Assembly (NCBI GenBank): GCA_036377675.1
Contig: DASUXY010000026.1
Coordinates: 26,245 to 90,244 of the forward strand
Reading direction: 5' to 3'
DNA length: 64,000 nucleotides
Source: DASUXY01 sp036377675
GTDB taxonomy: Bacteria; Bacillota; Bacilli; Bacillales; Amphibacillaceae
The notes under the pieces were generated by a model that made no database searches, was not told where the DNA came from, and worked only from the letters and a program-made list of their open reading frames with translations. Positions 9,052-18,359 of the stretch are shown piece after piece. The translations under genes and the position numbers were made by a program. The first letter of the stretch is position 1; each line of letters begins with the position of its first letter.

Positions 9052-9130
9052 TTTGTAGGTATTTATACCCATTCCCAACATATTTAGGCACATTTTTTAC
9101 GGTCAGAGGGATGTTCAGACGAAATAAATA

Positions 9131-9170
9131 AAAAAGGGTGGCTCTATGTGGCCTCCCTTTTTTTTGGATG
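9131..9170. terminator. Bidirectional terminator behind app operon
   Basis: Stem GGGTGGC / GCCTCCC flanked by A-run and T-run on both sides (AAAAAAGGG and CCCTTTTTTTT). It lies about 65 bases beyond the appC stop on the minus strand. Confidence 0.8.
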
Positions 9171-9228
9171 ACTCATTTATTCGAATGTTTTAAGACGAGT
9201 ATGACTAACTCGACGAATAAGCGAACTA

Positions 9229-10140
9229 TTATTTCGTTGTTTTCGGATCAAAGGCATCTTTTAAACCTTCGCCAACGAAGTTAATCGATAGAATCGTTAA
9301 CGTGATACAAACTGCTGGTGGAACCCAAATCCATAACTTATTTTGGAGGACATCGGTTTGTCTCGCTTCCATTAACATATTTCCCCAACTAGGGATTTCC
9401 GGAGGGACACCAACACCGATAAAACTTAATCCTGCTTCGGCAACGATATAGGTAGCGAGTAAGAGGGTTGCTTGCACGATGACCGTCGTCATAACGTTCG
9501 GAAATAAATGTTTGCCGATTACCTTGATTGGTTTGCAACCGATGGAAGTCGCTGCTAATACGTACTCATTTTCTTTTTCTGCTAAAATTTTACTGCGAAC
9601 AATCCGTGCGACTCCACCCCAACCAATCAAGCTGAACACAATGATTAAACTCCACATCCCGGTTACCTTATCATAACCAATCATAATCGCATTTAACACG
9701 ATGACGAAGACCATGAACGGAATCGTCAATATAAAATCTGTTAAACGCATGAGTAGGTTATCGATCCAGCCACCAAAATATCCAGAAACAGAGCCGATGA
9801 TGGAGCCAATCAATGTTACAAAAAACATCGAAGTCAATCCAATCGTCAAAGAAACTCTCCCCCCATAAAGGGTTCTTATCAAAACATCTCTCCCATTTCG
9901 ATCTGTTCCTAGCCAATATTCACTTGAAGGGGGTTGATTCGTTTCCGACATATGAATTCGTTCGATATCCGTTGAAGTGATGTAAGGGACCGAAAAAGAA
10001 ACAGCCGTGATAAAAATAAGAAAAATGAGACTAATCATCGCTAATTTTCTTTTCATAAACTTTTTACGGGCAATCGTCCACGTGGAATCGAATTTACTTG
10101 AGTCAACCTGCAGAGCGGATGCGTCCCTAGTTTGTTCCAT
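9229..10140 (-). CDS. appC: Oligopeptide ABC permease AppC/OppC
   Basis: 303 residues, inner-membrane permease of the peptide/nickel (BPD) family with six predicted membrane segments. An N-terminal OppC segment is followed by the extracytoplasmic motif WLGTDRNGRDVLIRTLYGG typical of OppC, and the EAA loop is AATSIGCKPIKVIGKHLFPN. It pairs with the OppB-type permease encoded 16 bases upstream. The ATG at 10140 follows AAAGGGGGA; the longer frame to 10206 overlaps appB and has no such signal. Last gene of an appDFABC operon. Confidence 0.93.
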   Translation of the reverse strand: MEQTRDASALQVDSSKFDSTWTIARKKFMKRKLAMISLIFLIFITAVSFSVPYITSTDIERIHMSETNQPPSSEYWLGTDRNGRDVLIRTLYGGRVSLTIGLTSMFFVTLIGSIIGSVSGYFGGWIDNLLMRLTDFILTIPFMVFVIVLNAIMIGYDKVTGMWSLIIVFSLIGWGGVARIVRSKILAEKENEYVLAATSIGCKPIKVIGKHLFPNVMTTVIVQATLLLATYIVAEAGLSFIGVGVPPEIPSWGNMLMEARQTDVLQNKLWIWVPPAVCITLTILSINFVGEGLKDAFDPKTTK

Positions 10141-10156
10141 TATGAATAGTCCCCCT

Positions 10157-11119
10157 TTAATAACGAATTCTCGGATCAACGACCCCATAAAGTAAATCGG
10201 CAACAAGGTTTCCTAGTAACGTTAATAATGAAAATAATACCGTTAACGTCATCACGACTGGATAATCTCTCGTCGTTACCGAATCTACAAATAACATGCC
10301 AATTCCAGGATAGGTGAAAATCGTTTCCGTTATAATCGCTCCGCCGATGAGTGACGCTAAATCAAATCCAAAAAATGTGACAAGTGGGATGATTGAATTT
10401 CTTAAAATATGTTTATTATAAATGGTCGACTCTTTCGTACCCCTTGCTCGAGCACTACGCACATAATCTTTTTGACTATTTTGCACGATATCATTTCTTA
10501 AAAACTGTGTATACGATGCCGTAGATAGCAATCCTAATGTTAAAGCAGGTAAGATGACGTGATAGATTCGACTATTCCAAAACGCAAGCGTCCCTTTTTC
10601 CAATCCGGATGCCACAGAACCATTCGATGGGAACCAACCGAGTTTAAAGGCAAAAAAGTAAATCGCGACGATGGCAATAATATATTGCGGAATGGCAAGC
10701 CCCGTATAGTTAAACGTAGCAATAAGGTGATCGCCAACTGTATATGGATTTCTCCCCGAATACATTCCTAACGTAAAGGCGAGCATGTACGTTAAGATGA
10801 GTGCGGATATGCCTAAAAAGATCGTGTTCGGTAGACGGTCTTTAATGACATCGATGACCGGCTTTTTATACGTTGTTGATTTTCCTAAATCTCCTTGGAC
10901 AACATTTTTCACCCATCGTGTATATTGCACATGGAGCGGGTCATAATACCCCAGCTTTTCTCTCATTTCTTCGATATACTCGACATTTGTATTATTCGGG
11001 TCAATTTCTCCTGAAAAAGGGTCCCCTGGCATGAGCTTTGCCAGGGAAAATACGACTACGGAGATAAGGATTAATATCGGAATCATCGATACAATTCTAC
11101 GTAATGTATATGCAAACAT
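10157..11119 (-). CDS. appB: Oligopeptide ABC permease AppB/OppB
   Basis: 320 residues. OppB-type permease: N-terminal membrane anchor followed by LAKLMPGDPFSGE, the signature LGYYDPLHVQYTRWVKNVV, then six membrane segments and the EAA motif RARGTKESTIYNKHILRNSI. Forms the transport channel with AppC. The second ATG (11119) is preferred because AAGGAG then lies eight bases upstream; the first ATG would leave only two. Separated from appA by about 40 bases. Confidence 0.93.
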   Translation of the reverse strand: MFAYTLRRIVSMIPILILISVVVFSLAKLMPGDPFSGEIDPNNTNVEYIEEMREKLGYYDPLHVQYTRWVKNVVQGDLGKSTTYKKPVIDVIKDRLPNTIFLGISALILTYMLAFTLGMYSGRNPYTVGDHLIATFNYTGLAIPQYIIAIVAIYFFAFKLGWFPSNGSVASGLEKGTLAFWNSRIYHVILPALTLGLLSTASYTQFLRNDIVQNSQKDYVRSARARGTKESTIYNKHILRNSIIPLVTFFGFDLASLIGGAIITETIFTYPGIGMLFVDSVTTRDYPVVMTLTVLFSLLTLLGNLVADLLYGVVDPRIRY

Positions 11120-11160
11120 GTTCATATCTCCTTATCTTGCAGTTTCTTAAGAGTGACTTT

Positions 11161-12894
11161 TTAGTCAGCCTGAATATACCACTCGTGTGGTTCACGTAAG
11201 CCATTTGCATCAATTACGACACCTTGCACTTCTTCGTTCATACCGTATAAGTCCAAGTTTTCCCAAAGTGGTAAGGCTGGTAATTCTTCATTGAATAATT
11301 TTTGCCAGTCAATATACACATTTTTTCGATATTCTTCATCAAATGAAGCTTCACTCAAGCCATCTTCGAGTAATTCATCGGATTCTTCATTGACCCACCG
11401 TCCATAATTCCACTCAGCCGTACTATGCCACAAACCTGATGGGTCTGGGTCTGATCCCACGATCCACGAGCCAAAAAACACTTCAATATTTTTATCATCA
11501 TTATCTTTCATTTCGTTGTACGTGTTAAATTCAATCAGCTGTCCGGATGCTAATTCTGTTTTCAAGCCGACATCTTCCCAATTTTGCATAATCGCCTGTG
11601 TACGCCCTTCAAAAGCAGCTGGTCCGGCATAATGGCTAAACTTAACGACAAACTCATCTCCATTCGGATCTTCGCGAAAGCCATCCCCATCGACATCTTT
11701 ATAGCCCGCTTCATCGAGCAGTTCTTTTGCTTTTTCCGGATCATAATCATACTGCGTAAGCTCTGATTCATCAGCTGCAATCCAATGTACCGACGGAATC
11801 GGTGTATTGACAATGGTAGCTTTTCCAGCTAAATACGAGTTGACGAGTGATTCACGGTCAAGAGCATAAAACATCGCTTGCCGCAACTCTTTATTTTCGT
11901 ATTTATCAAAATTGGCGACAGCTGTCCCTTCATCCTTGTCATAATGACCGAAGCGAAACGCGACGTAAGAGTATCCTAAGCCAGCATGCTCTTCAATCTG
12001 AATATGATCAAACTTCTCCAACTCTTCCACGTCATCAGGACGAATCTCCATTAAATTGACTTCCCCATTTTGCAATGCCCCGATCGTCAATGATGGATCG
12101 ATTACCTTTATCATCACTTCCGCTAGTTTCGGCTTACCCTTCCAATAATCATCAAAGCGTTCTAAACTGACATATTCTCCTTCCATAATTTCCTTCACTT
12201 TAAATGGTCCGAGTCCTACGGGATGTTCGCGTACTTCAGGTGCAGATGATAAATCCTTCACCGGAATATCTTCCAGCTCCTTCTTCGGCATCGGCTTCGT
12301 CCATAGGTTTTCCAAGTTATTCACTTTCGCTTCTTTAAAGGTAACGACGGCCGTATACGGGTCTTTTACTTCAAACCCGGAAATCGAATCGGCTTCTCCT
12401 TTCCGATATTCATCGACTCCTTCAATATCTTGCACGTAATTAAAACGAGGTCCATCATAGTCTTTATGAGCGATGACTTCAAGCGCAAATTGCCAATCTT
12501 CCATCGTCAATTCTTCTCCATTATGCCATTTTACACCTTCTTCAAGCGTAAAGGTATACACTTGATTATCTTCTGTCTCCCAACTTGCTAAGTTCGGCTC
12601 ATACTCCATATTTTCATTTACCCGGACGAAACCTTCATGTATAAAATCGTTAATGTCACTATCGATCGCACTGCCGGCAAACCCAGGAATAAACAAGCCT
12701 TCAGGTGCTTGGTCAACGGCAAAATTGAGCACGCCGTTTTCATCGATCTTCGCTTCGCTTTCATCTGTTCCACTATCATCGGTTGAATCTTCTTTTTGCT
12801 CCCCTTCATCTTTCGAAGTCGCATCTCCACAGGCAATGACAAATAATGAAAAAACAAACATCATAGCAAGAAGAAAAAAATGTTTTCGTTTCAA
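11161..12894 (-). CDS. appA: Oligopeptide-binding lipoprotein AppA
   Basis: 577-residue solute-binding protein of family 5 (peptide binding). The signal peptide ends in the lipobox VIAC, so the mature protein is anchored on the outer face of the membrane; an acidic linker follows. Family landmarks include LEEGVKWHNGEELT and GLGPFKVKEIMEGEYVSLER. TTG start with AAGGGGGAG upstream. Operon order D-F-A-B-C is that of the B. subtilis app permease rather than oppABCDF. The strong Asp/Glu bias may reflect an external high-salt or alkaline environment (inference). Confidence 0.92.
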   Translation of the reverse strand: MKRKHFFLLAMMFVFSLFVIACGDATSKDEGEQKEDSTDDSGTDESEAKIDENGVLNFAVDQAPEGLFIPGFAGSAIDSDINDFIHEGFVRVNENMEYEPNLASWETEDNQVYTFTLEEGVKWHNGEELTMEDWQFALEVIAHKDYDGPRFNYVQDIEGVDEYRKGEADSISGFEVKDPYTAVVTFKEAKVNNLENLWTKPMPKKELEDIPVKDLSSAPEVREHPVGLGPFKVKEIMEGEYVSLERFDDYWKGKPKLAEVMIKVIDPSLTIGALQNGEVNLMEIRPDDVEELEKFDHIQIEEHAGLGYSYVAFRFGHYDKDEGTAVANFDKYENKELRQAMFYALDRESLVNSYLAGKATIVNTPIPSVHWIAADESELTQYDYDPEKAKELLDEAGYKDVDGDGFREDPNGDEFVVKFSHYAGPAAFEGRTQAIMQNWEDVGLKTELASGQLIEFNTYNEMKDNDDKNIEVFFGSWIVGSDPDPSGLWHSTAEWNYGRWVNEESDELLEDGLSEASFDEEYRKNVYIDWQKLFNEELPALPLWENLDLYGMNEEVQGVVIDANGLREPHEWYIQAD

Positions 12895-12927
12895 AATTGT
12901 CTCCCCCTTATCATTAGCTTTTATTCA

Positions 12928-13947
12928 TCATTCATCTTCATACAACAAACAAGCTACTTGATGATTCGGCCTCACCTCCCTTAATGAAGGGATGATTTCA
13001 CTGCATTGAGGCATCGCTACGGGGCATCTCGAATGAAATACACAACCAGACGGCGGATGTTGTGGACTCGGGACATCGCCTTTTAAAATAATCCGTTCCT
13101 TTTTATGCAGTGGATTCGGTTCAGGAATCGCCGATGTTAATGCTTCTGTATAAGGATGTAACGGTTCCCGGTAAATGGAATCTTTTTCACCCACTTCAAC
13201 AATATTTCCTAAATACATCACACCGATGCGATCGCTCATATGTTTCACTACACTTAAGTCATGGGCAATAAACAAATACGTTAGATCAAACTCTTCTTGT
13301 AAATCTTTCATTAAATTTAACACTTGTGATTGAATCGAAACATCTAGTGCACTGACCGGCTCATCTGCAATGATCAACTTCGGTTGCAATGCTAACGCTC
13401 GGGCAATGCCAATTCGTTGTCGCTGCCCACCGGAAAATTCATGGGGATATTTATAATAGTCTTCTTCTCGTAGTCCGACCCGTTTAATTAAATCGATCAC
13501 TTGATCCTTCAATTCTTTATACGACTTTTTTGTATAATTGACTAACGGCTCACTGACGATATGGCCGACCATCATTTTCGTATTTAACGATGCATAGGGG
13601 TCTTGAAAAACCATTTGGAAATTTTTTCGGACTTTGCGAAGTTTTTCCCCCTTCATATGTGTAATGTCTTCACCATCAAAAATAATGCGCCCATCCGTAA
13701 CATCGGTTAATCGTAAAATGGTTCTTCCAGCGGTAGATTTTCCACATCCGGATTCACCGACGAGGCCAAATGTTTCACCTTTTTTAAGCGTTAGCGATAT
13801 ATCATCGACTGCTTTTACTTCGCCAACTTTACGACGAAAAAAACCAGCAGTAATCGGATAATACTTCTTCAAATGCGTTACTTCTAATAAAATGTCTTCA
13901 TCCGTTTGCTGGTGTCGTTGATCCTTTTCCTCTACTTGGTGAGTCAT
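12928..13947 (-). CDS. appF: Oligopeptide ABC ATPase AppF
   Basis: 339 residues. Walker A GESGCGKSTAGRT, Q-loop QDPYASLNTK, signature FSGGQRQRIGIARAL, Walker B LIIADEPVSALD, H-loop IAHD. The C-terminal oligopeptide-transporter extension has cysteines of the iron-sulfur type (GCVFHSRCP, PQC, ACLL). Starts with an ATGA overlap on the appD stop, so translation of the two ATPases is probably coupled. Confidence 0.94.
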   Translation of the reverse strand: MTHQVEEKDQRHQQTDEDILLEVTHLKKYYPITAGFFRRKVGEVKAVDDISLTLKKGETFGLVGESGCGKSTAGRTILRLTDVTDGRIIFDGEDITHMKGEKLRKVRKNFQMVFQDPYASLNTKMMVGHIVSEPLVNYTKKSYKELKDQVIDLIKRVGLREEDYYKYPHEFSGGQRQRIGIARALALQPKLIIADEPVSALDVSIQSQVLNLMKDLQEEFDLTYLFIAHDLSVVKHMSDRIGVMYLGNIVEVGEKDSIYREPLHPYTEALTSAIPEPNPLHKKERIILKGDVPSPQHPPSGCVFHSRCPVAMPQCSEIIPSLREVRPNHQVACLLYEDE

Positions 13948-14975
13948 GAACTAAGTTCCTCCTCCTTCCGTTCGGTATCAACGGGATAACATTGTTCATA
14001 AAGGAGACATCTTGCCAAATGATGGTCATCGAGCTGAGCGAGCTCTGGGGACACTTGTTTACAATCGCCAAAAGCTTGCTGACACCGATCAGCAAATCGA
14101 CAGCCAACTGCGGGCATTTGCGTCAGCGAAGGGACGACACCGCTGATCGTATCTAACTTATCATCCTTCTGCTCCATTCGCGGAATACTATTTAAAAGGG
14201 ATTGGGTATATGGATGTTTAGGATTCGTAAACAACTCAATGACATGAGCGCTTTCAATCACTTGTCCGGCATACATAACGACCACTCGATCCGCCATTTC
14301 TGCAACAACTCCTAAATCGTGGGTAATGAGCAAAATCGCCATGTTTTCTTTTTCTTGAATCTCTTTCATTAACTCTAAAATTTGGGCCTGGACGGTTACA
14401 TCGAGAGCTGTTGTCGGTTCGTCAGCGATTAAAAGCTTCGGGTGAAGTGCAATCGCGATGGCAATCATGACGCGCTGACGCATTCCGCCAGATAATTGAT
14501 GTGGATATTCATCGATGATTTGCTCCGGTCGCGGTATGCCGACTTGTTTTAATAAATCAATCGCTCGACGTCGTGCTGTTTTTTTATCTATTTTTAAATG
14601 ATTAAATAACACTTCCTGCAACTGTGAACCGATTGTAAAAACAGGATTGAGTGCTGTCATCGGTTCTTGGAAAATCATCGCCACATCCTTCCCACGAATG
14701 GCATTCATTTCCCGTTCTGTTTTCAAAAGTAAATCTTCACCATTCAGTAAAATTTCCCCTTCGGAAATTTTAGATGTTAACTTTGGAAGTAGGCGCATAA
14801 TCGAAAGTGACATGACACTTTTGCCACAGCCGGATTCTCCAACGACACAAACAACCTCTTTCGGTTTTATGTTTAAACCTACATCGACAACCGCATGATA
14901 TAAGTCGCCATCTATATAAAATCCTGTATGTAAATGTTTAATACGAAGTAAGTCGTCGTCTTTAATCGGTTTCAA
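13944..14975 (-). CDS. appD: Oligopeptide ABC ATPase AppD
   Basis: 343 residues. Walker A GESGCGKSVMSLS, Q-loop QEPMTALNPV, signature LSGGMRQRVMIAIAI, Walker B LLIADEPTTALD, H-loop THDL, and the OppD/F C-terminal cysteine region (GCRFADRCQ, DCK, ARCLL). First gene of the operon; TTG start with AAAGGAG upstream. A CodY-like site and a promoter lie just ahead, so nutrient-limited expression is expected. Confidence 0.94.
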   Translation of the reverse strand: MKPIKDDDLLRIKHLHTGFYIDGDLYHAVVDVGLNIKPKEVVCVVGESGCGKSVMSLSIMRLLPKLTSKISEGEILLNGEDLLLKTEREMNAIRGKDVAMIFQEPMTALNPVFTIGSQLQEVLFNHLKIDKKTARRRAIDLLKQVGIPRPEQIIDEYPHQLSGGMRQRVMIAIAIALHPKLLIADEPTTALDVTVQAQILELMKEIQEKENMAILLITHDLGVVAEMADRVVVMYAGQVIESAHVIELFTNPKHPYTQSLLNSIPRMEQKDDKLDTISGVVPSLTQMPAVGCRFADRCQQAFGDCKQVSPELAQLDDHHLARCLLYEQCYPVDTERKEEELSS

Positions 14976-15012
14976 CTTTCCTCACTCCTTTTAATTACAA
15001 AGGGATGTTGAC

Positions 15013-15064
15013 AGTTTTCTGAAATTTGTGTATTTAGTATATAATACTTTTTATATTTTAACAA
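15013..15064 (-). promoter_or_regulatory. app operon promoter with CodY-like box
   Basis: Minus-strand promoter: TTGTTA (complement of 15059-15064), 17-base spacer, TATACT (complement of 15036-15041). At 15013-15027, at about the transcription start, the sequence AGTTTTCTGAAATTT matches the CodY consensus AATTTTCWGAAAATT at 13 of 15 positions. CodY is a known repressor of the app permease in B. subtilis, so both parts fit. Confidence 0.6.
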
Positions 15065-15186
15065 GTTATTTTAATGGGATTTTTCCGATAATTATTAGGT
15101 GAGTGTTCCTTCATTGTTTCCTTAACAAATCGCGTAACAATCAACAAATATTTTTTAAACTTCTCATTCAAAAGAAAAAACGCGTA

Positions 15187-15230
15187 AAGAAAGAGTCCCT
15201 AAACCATTAGATCGTTTAGCGACTCCTTTA
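15187..15230. terminator. Terminator between MFS and app operon
   Basis: Hairpin GAGTC.CTAAAC / GTTTAG.GACTC with an A/T-rich skirt (AAAGA / TTTAAAAAA). It serves the minus-strand MFS gene. Confidence 0.65.
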
Positions 15231-15300
15231 AAAAATGAATTCATAAAAGAACAATCAGATCGTTCGCAGCGTAAATGTTGCTACAGCCTGAATAACCGAG

Positions 15301-16845
15301 TCAGCTGCTTTTTCTCTTCATATGCAATAAGCCGCCGACCAAAACAACAACTCCCGACATGAAGCCTGCAGTCATAAACATAAGGGAAAATCCATCTTCC
15401 ATTACTGCTGAAACAGTATCGAGTACGTTGGCTCGAAGGCTTGGATTTTCAATCGCATAAATCAATTCCATCAACTCGCCGATGCGATCTTCACGAATTT
15501 GGATCCCTTCTAAAAATTTCTCACCGTACGTTTCCTTTAATACAGGTTCAAGCTGTCTATATCCTCGTGCCATAAACCCAGCATATAACGTCGGAAACAA
15601 CGTTAAGCCAATTTGCCGAATTAATGATAGCGTACCGAGTGCTGAACCATGTTCTTCCTGTTGGGAACTTTCACCAACGAGTACATTTAACGGTGCACCG
15701 AGCAACACTCCTAAACCGATTCCAGCTAAAATACTCGCCACTAAAAATGTCATAAAACCTGTGACGAGAATCGGGAACATAAAGAAACCGATGACTCCCA
15801 TCAACCCAGCAACGATTAGCGTCTTTTCTGGACCATATTTGTCCGTCCAATGCCCACCTAATCCCGCACCGATTCCAGATGATACTGCTAGTGGTGTTAA
15901 CCAAAAACCAGCATTTTCCACAGGAACTTGTAATACTTGCTCTACATAAGCGGGAATAAAAATGATACCAGCTAAAAATCCACCTGATAACAATCCTAAA
16001 AATAAAGTAATTTGAAACAATTTTTTCGTTAAAAGGGAATAAGAAACAATCGGGTCGCCATCTTTTTGTTCAACATTTCGCTCATGAACAATAAATACGA
16101 CAAACAACAATATGCCGAACATTAAAAATGGCCACACGGAACTGTTCGTCAGACTCGCAATAAGTAACTGACCATCTATGTTCGTAATTCCGTACATGAA
16201 CGATAAAATGGCCGCCGATAACAACACCGTCCCTAAAATATCGATTGGAGCTTGCGTTTCAGGCTTTGATTCAGGAATTTTGAAAAAACCAAACAAAATT
16301 AAAAAGACCGCAATCGGAATATTGATTAAAAACATCCATTGCCATACACCTGTAATATGTAAAATAATTGCTCCTAAATTCGGACCGATGACAGCTGCTA
16401 AACCGTGCATTCCACCTAAAATTCCTAAAGCTTTTCCTTGCTTTTCCTTTGGGAATGTCGCTAAAACGTGTGCGCTTCCAATAATAAATATGCCGCCTCC
16501 ACCGAACGATTGAATCAAGCGAGAAATCAATAGAAACGTGAAGTTTGGACTTAAAGCAACGAGTAACGATCCGATTCCAAAAAGAGTGATTTCAACAATA
16601 AATAAACGTTTTCGCCCGAAGCGATCAGCCAATTTTCCGATAATCGGAGCACTAATCGCAATCCCGAGCGTATAAAGCGTAATCGACCACGCTCCCCAAG
16701 AAGGCGGGACTTGAAAAGATTGATTAATCGTTGTAAGTGCAGTACTAATAATCCCATTATCAAGCCCAGCCATAAATACACCAATAGTAAACAAAAGAAA
16801 TGCCCACTTCTGACTCGCCTGCTTACGATTCAATGGCTCCGACAT
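15301..16845 (-). CDS. MFS drug exporter, DHA2 (14-TM) family
   Basis: 514 residues with about 14 membrane segments. Motif A is GKLADRFGRKRLF, motif C-like GPNLGAIILHITGVWQWMF. A long loop before the last segment (QLEPVLKETYGEKFLEGIQI) is typical of the EmrB/QacA-type DHA2 family. Predicted proton-coupled export of drugs or other hydrophobic compounds; substrate unknown. The ATG at 16845 has GGAG nine bases upstream, while the TTG at 16866 overlaps that signal. No regulator gene is adjacent. Confidence 0.87.
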   Translation of the reverse strand: MSEPLNRKQASQKWAFLLFTIGVFMAGLDNGIISTALTTINQSFQVPPSWGAWSITLYTLGIAISAPIIGKLADRFGRKRLFIVEITLFGIGSLLVALSPNFTFLLISRLIQSFGGGGIFIIGSAHVLATFPKEKQGKALGILGGMHGLAAVIGPNLGAIILHITGVWQWMFLINIPIAVFLILFGFFKIPESKPETQAPIDILGTVLLSAAILSFMYGITNIDGQLLIASLTNSSVWPFLMFGILLFVVFIVHERNVEQKDGDPIVSYSLLTKKLFQITLFLGLLSGGFLAGIIFIPAYVEQVLQVPVENAGFWLTPLAVSSGIGAGLGGHWTDKYGPEKTLIVAGLMGVIGFFMFPILVTGFMTFLVASILAGIGLGVLLGAPLNVLVGESSQQEEHGSALGTLSLIRQIGLTLFPTLYAGFMARGYRQLEPVLKETYGEKFLEGIQIREDRIGELMELIYAIENPSLRANVLDTVSAVMEDGFSLMFMTAGFMSGVVVLVGGLLHMKRKSS

Positions 16846-17015
16846 CCATTTCAACTCCAATTCCAATCCGAAATAACATTCTCATCAACTTCTCTCAAGT
16901 AGTATCTCCACTGTACATGGCTTACCCTCATCATGTGCCGACAACGAACGGACCTCGATATTTTTTGATGAAGCATGTTTTACTAGCAAAACGATTGCAC
17001 AATCTACATCCGTTT

Positions 17016-17948
17016 TTAATCACCGAGAATTCCCTTCATAAAATGACTAATCGCATTGATAATCTTTTTGAAAAAGTTTTCAACCTTTTGCCAAAAACCT
17101 TCGTCTGCCATTAAATCCTCTAACTTATTTTTTACCTTGGAAGAGATTTCATCTAACTGATCTTTCACTTGATCAAAATCAATGTCTAACTCACGCATCT
17201 TTTCAAATAAATTAATGAGTAATTGACGGTCTTCGTCACTTAATGTAATTTCCAGCTTGTCTAATTGTTCTTTAACAATTCGTTCGACATCCTCTTTCGT
17301 TGCTGGATCTTGTTCCGCGATCGCTTTTTTTATTTCCGCCAACAACTCCGTAACTTTTTCATCGTTCATTCCTTCTTTTTTCGCAAGATCCGTTGCGACA
17401 TCGAGTTCATCATTCGCAAGTTCCATCCGTTCTTTATCGAGCTCAGCACCGTCTACGTCATACGCTTTATAAATCCCTGTTAAAGCGGAGTGGCCAGTCA
17501 CTTTAACCGGTGAAGCTACAACTACCGTAGCGTTTTCTGCTCCAGCAGTTAAAAGAGCATTCGCATACATTTCACTCGTCACCTCGGTAATATTTTCCGG
17601 TGTGACAATGTTAATCGTTAATCCTTTTCCCTCTTCTTCTCGTGTAATCTTTGCAGAAGAGAACATTCTCGAGTTCGGGTTTCCGTTAATATAATGGGCG
17701 ATATCTTGACCATCGACTGTATATTCATCAACATAACTTGGATCATCAACGCCTAACAGTTTCCGTGTTTCATCTTTTTGAGCATCTGTCAGTGTATCAC
17801 CTAAGACGACGATCGGTACTCCTAGTTTTTCATTAATAGCATCCGAATCATTCGCAAATCGGTCGACTGCAAAAGTAGGAGTCGTCATGCCGACGAACAG
17901 TGCCATAACTATTCCGCATAAAATCGTTCCGTATAGAAACCGTTTCAT
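17016..17948 (-). CDS. ypuA: Secreted DUF1002 protein (YpuA-like)
   Basis: 310 residues with a signal peptide (MKRFLYGTILCGIVMALFVG, likely cleavage at TFAVD). The central part (GVPIVVLGDTLTDAQKDETR, VDGQDIAHYINGNPNSRMFS, VTGHSALTGIYKAY) is the DUF1002 domain of B. subtilis YpuA; the C-terminal third is a charged helical region (EDVERIVKEQLDKLEI, then LFEKMRELDIDFDQVK). Function unknown; ypuA of B. subtilis has been linked to cell-envelope stress. AAGGAG lies nine bases before the ATG. It is monocistronic. Confidence 0.85.
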   Translation of the reverse strand: MKRFLYGTILCGIVMALFVGMTTPTFAVDRFANDSDAINEKLGVPIVVLGDTLTDAQKDETRKLLGVDDPSYVDEYTVDGQDIAHYINGNPNSRMFSSAKITREEEGKGLTINIVTPENITEVTSEMYANALLTAGAENATVVVASPVKVTGHSALTGIYKAYDVDGAELDKERMELANDELDVATDLAKKEGMNDEKVTELLAEIKKAIAEQDPATKEDVERIVKEQLDKLEITLSDEDRQLLINLFEKMRELDIDFDQVKDQLDEISSKVKNKLEDLMADEGFWQKVENFFKKIINAISHFMKGILGD

Positions 17949-18025
17949 AGTCGATAACTCCTTTTCTTTTTATAATCTAAGCGATGCCTGTTTAATAATG
18001 AAAAAAGATTACTAACAACATATAT

Positions 18026-18055
18026 ATTATACCCTTTTTTTAGTTGTCTTGTGAA
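18026..18055 (-). promoter_or_regulatory. Promoter of ypuA-like gene
   Basis: On the minus strand TATAAT (complement of 18026-18031) with TTCACA 18 bases upstream (complement of 18050-18055). The -10 is perfect, the -35 weak. Confidence 0.5.
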
Positions 18056-18218
18056 CATATAAGTAGGATTTCATGAAAAAAATGTATTCAGCAATTAGAA
18101 ATACGACTCTTTTTAGCATCGGTTCACCAGAACGGCATGCATAAAGAAATCATCTGAAACGATGATACCATCACTCTCTTTATTAAAAAAACAGACCGTA
18201 TTAGTACGAGAACGTACA

Positions 18219-18353
18219 AACGCCCACCGATGGTCAGTTGACTGGTAGGCGTCATTTATGAATTAAAATGAATTTATCGTGAAGTTTATCATGAGGATAG
18301 TTTCGTTAAACGAAGGAAGACAGACACCCTCCATCTTCTTGGATGTCTGTCTT
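18219..18353. terminator. Two hairpins behind the second opp binding protein
   Basis: Hairpin 1: ACGCCCACC (18220-18228) / GGTAGGCGT (18244-18252) with a nested GTCA/TGAC. Hairpin 2: AAGACAGACA (18317-18326) / TGTCTGTCTT (18344-18353), directly after the oppA2 stop on the minus strand. Neither has a long T-run, so they could stop transcription weakly or protect a 3' end. The rest of 18056-18219 shows no gene. Confidence 0.5.
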
Positions 18354-18359
18354 GATGAT

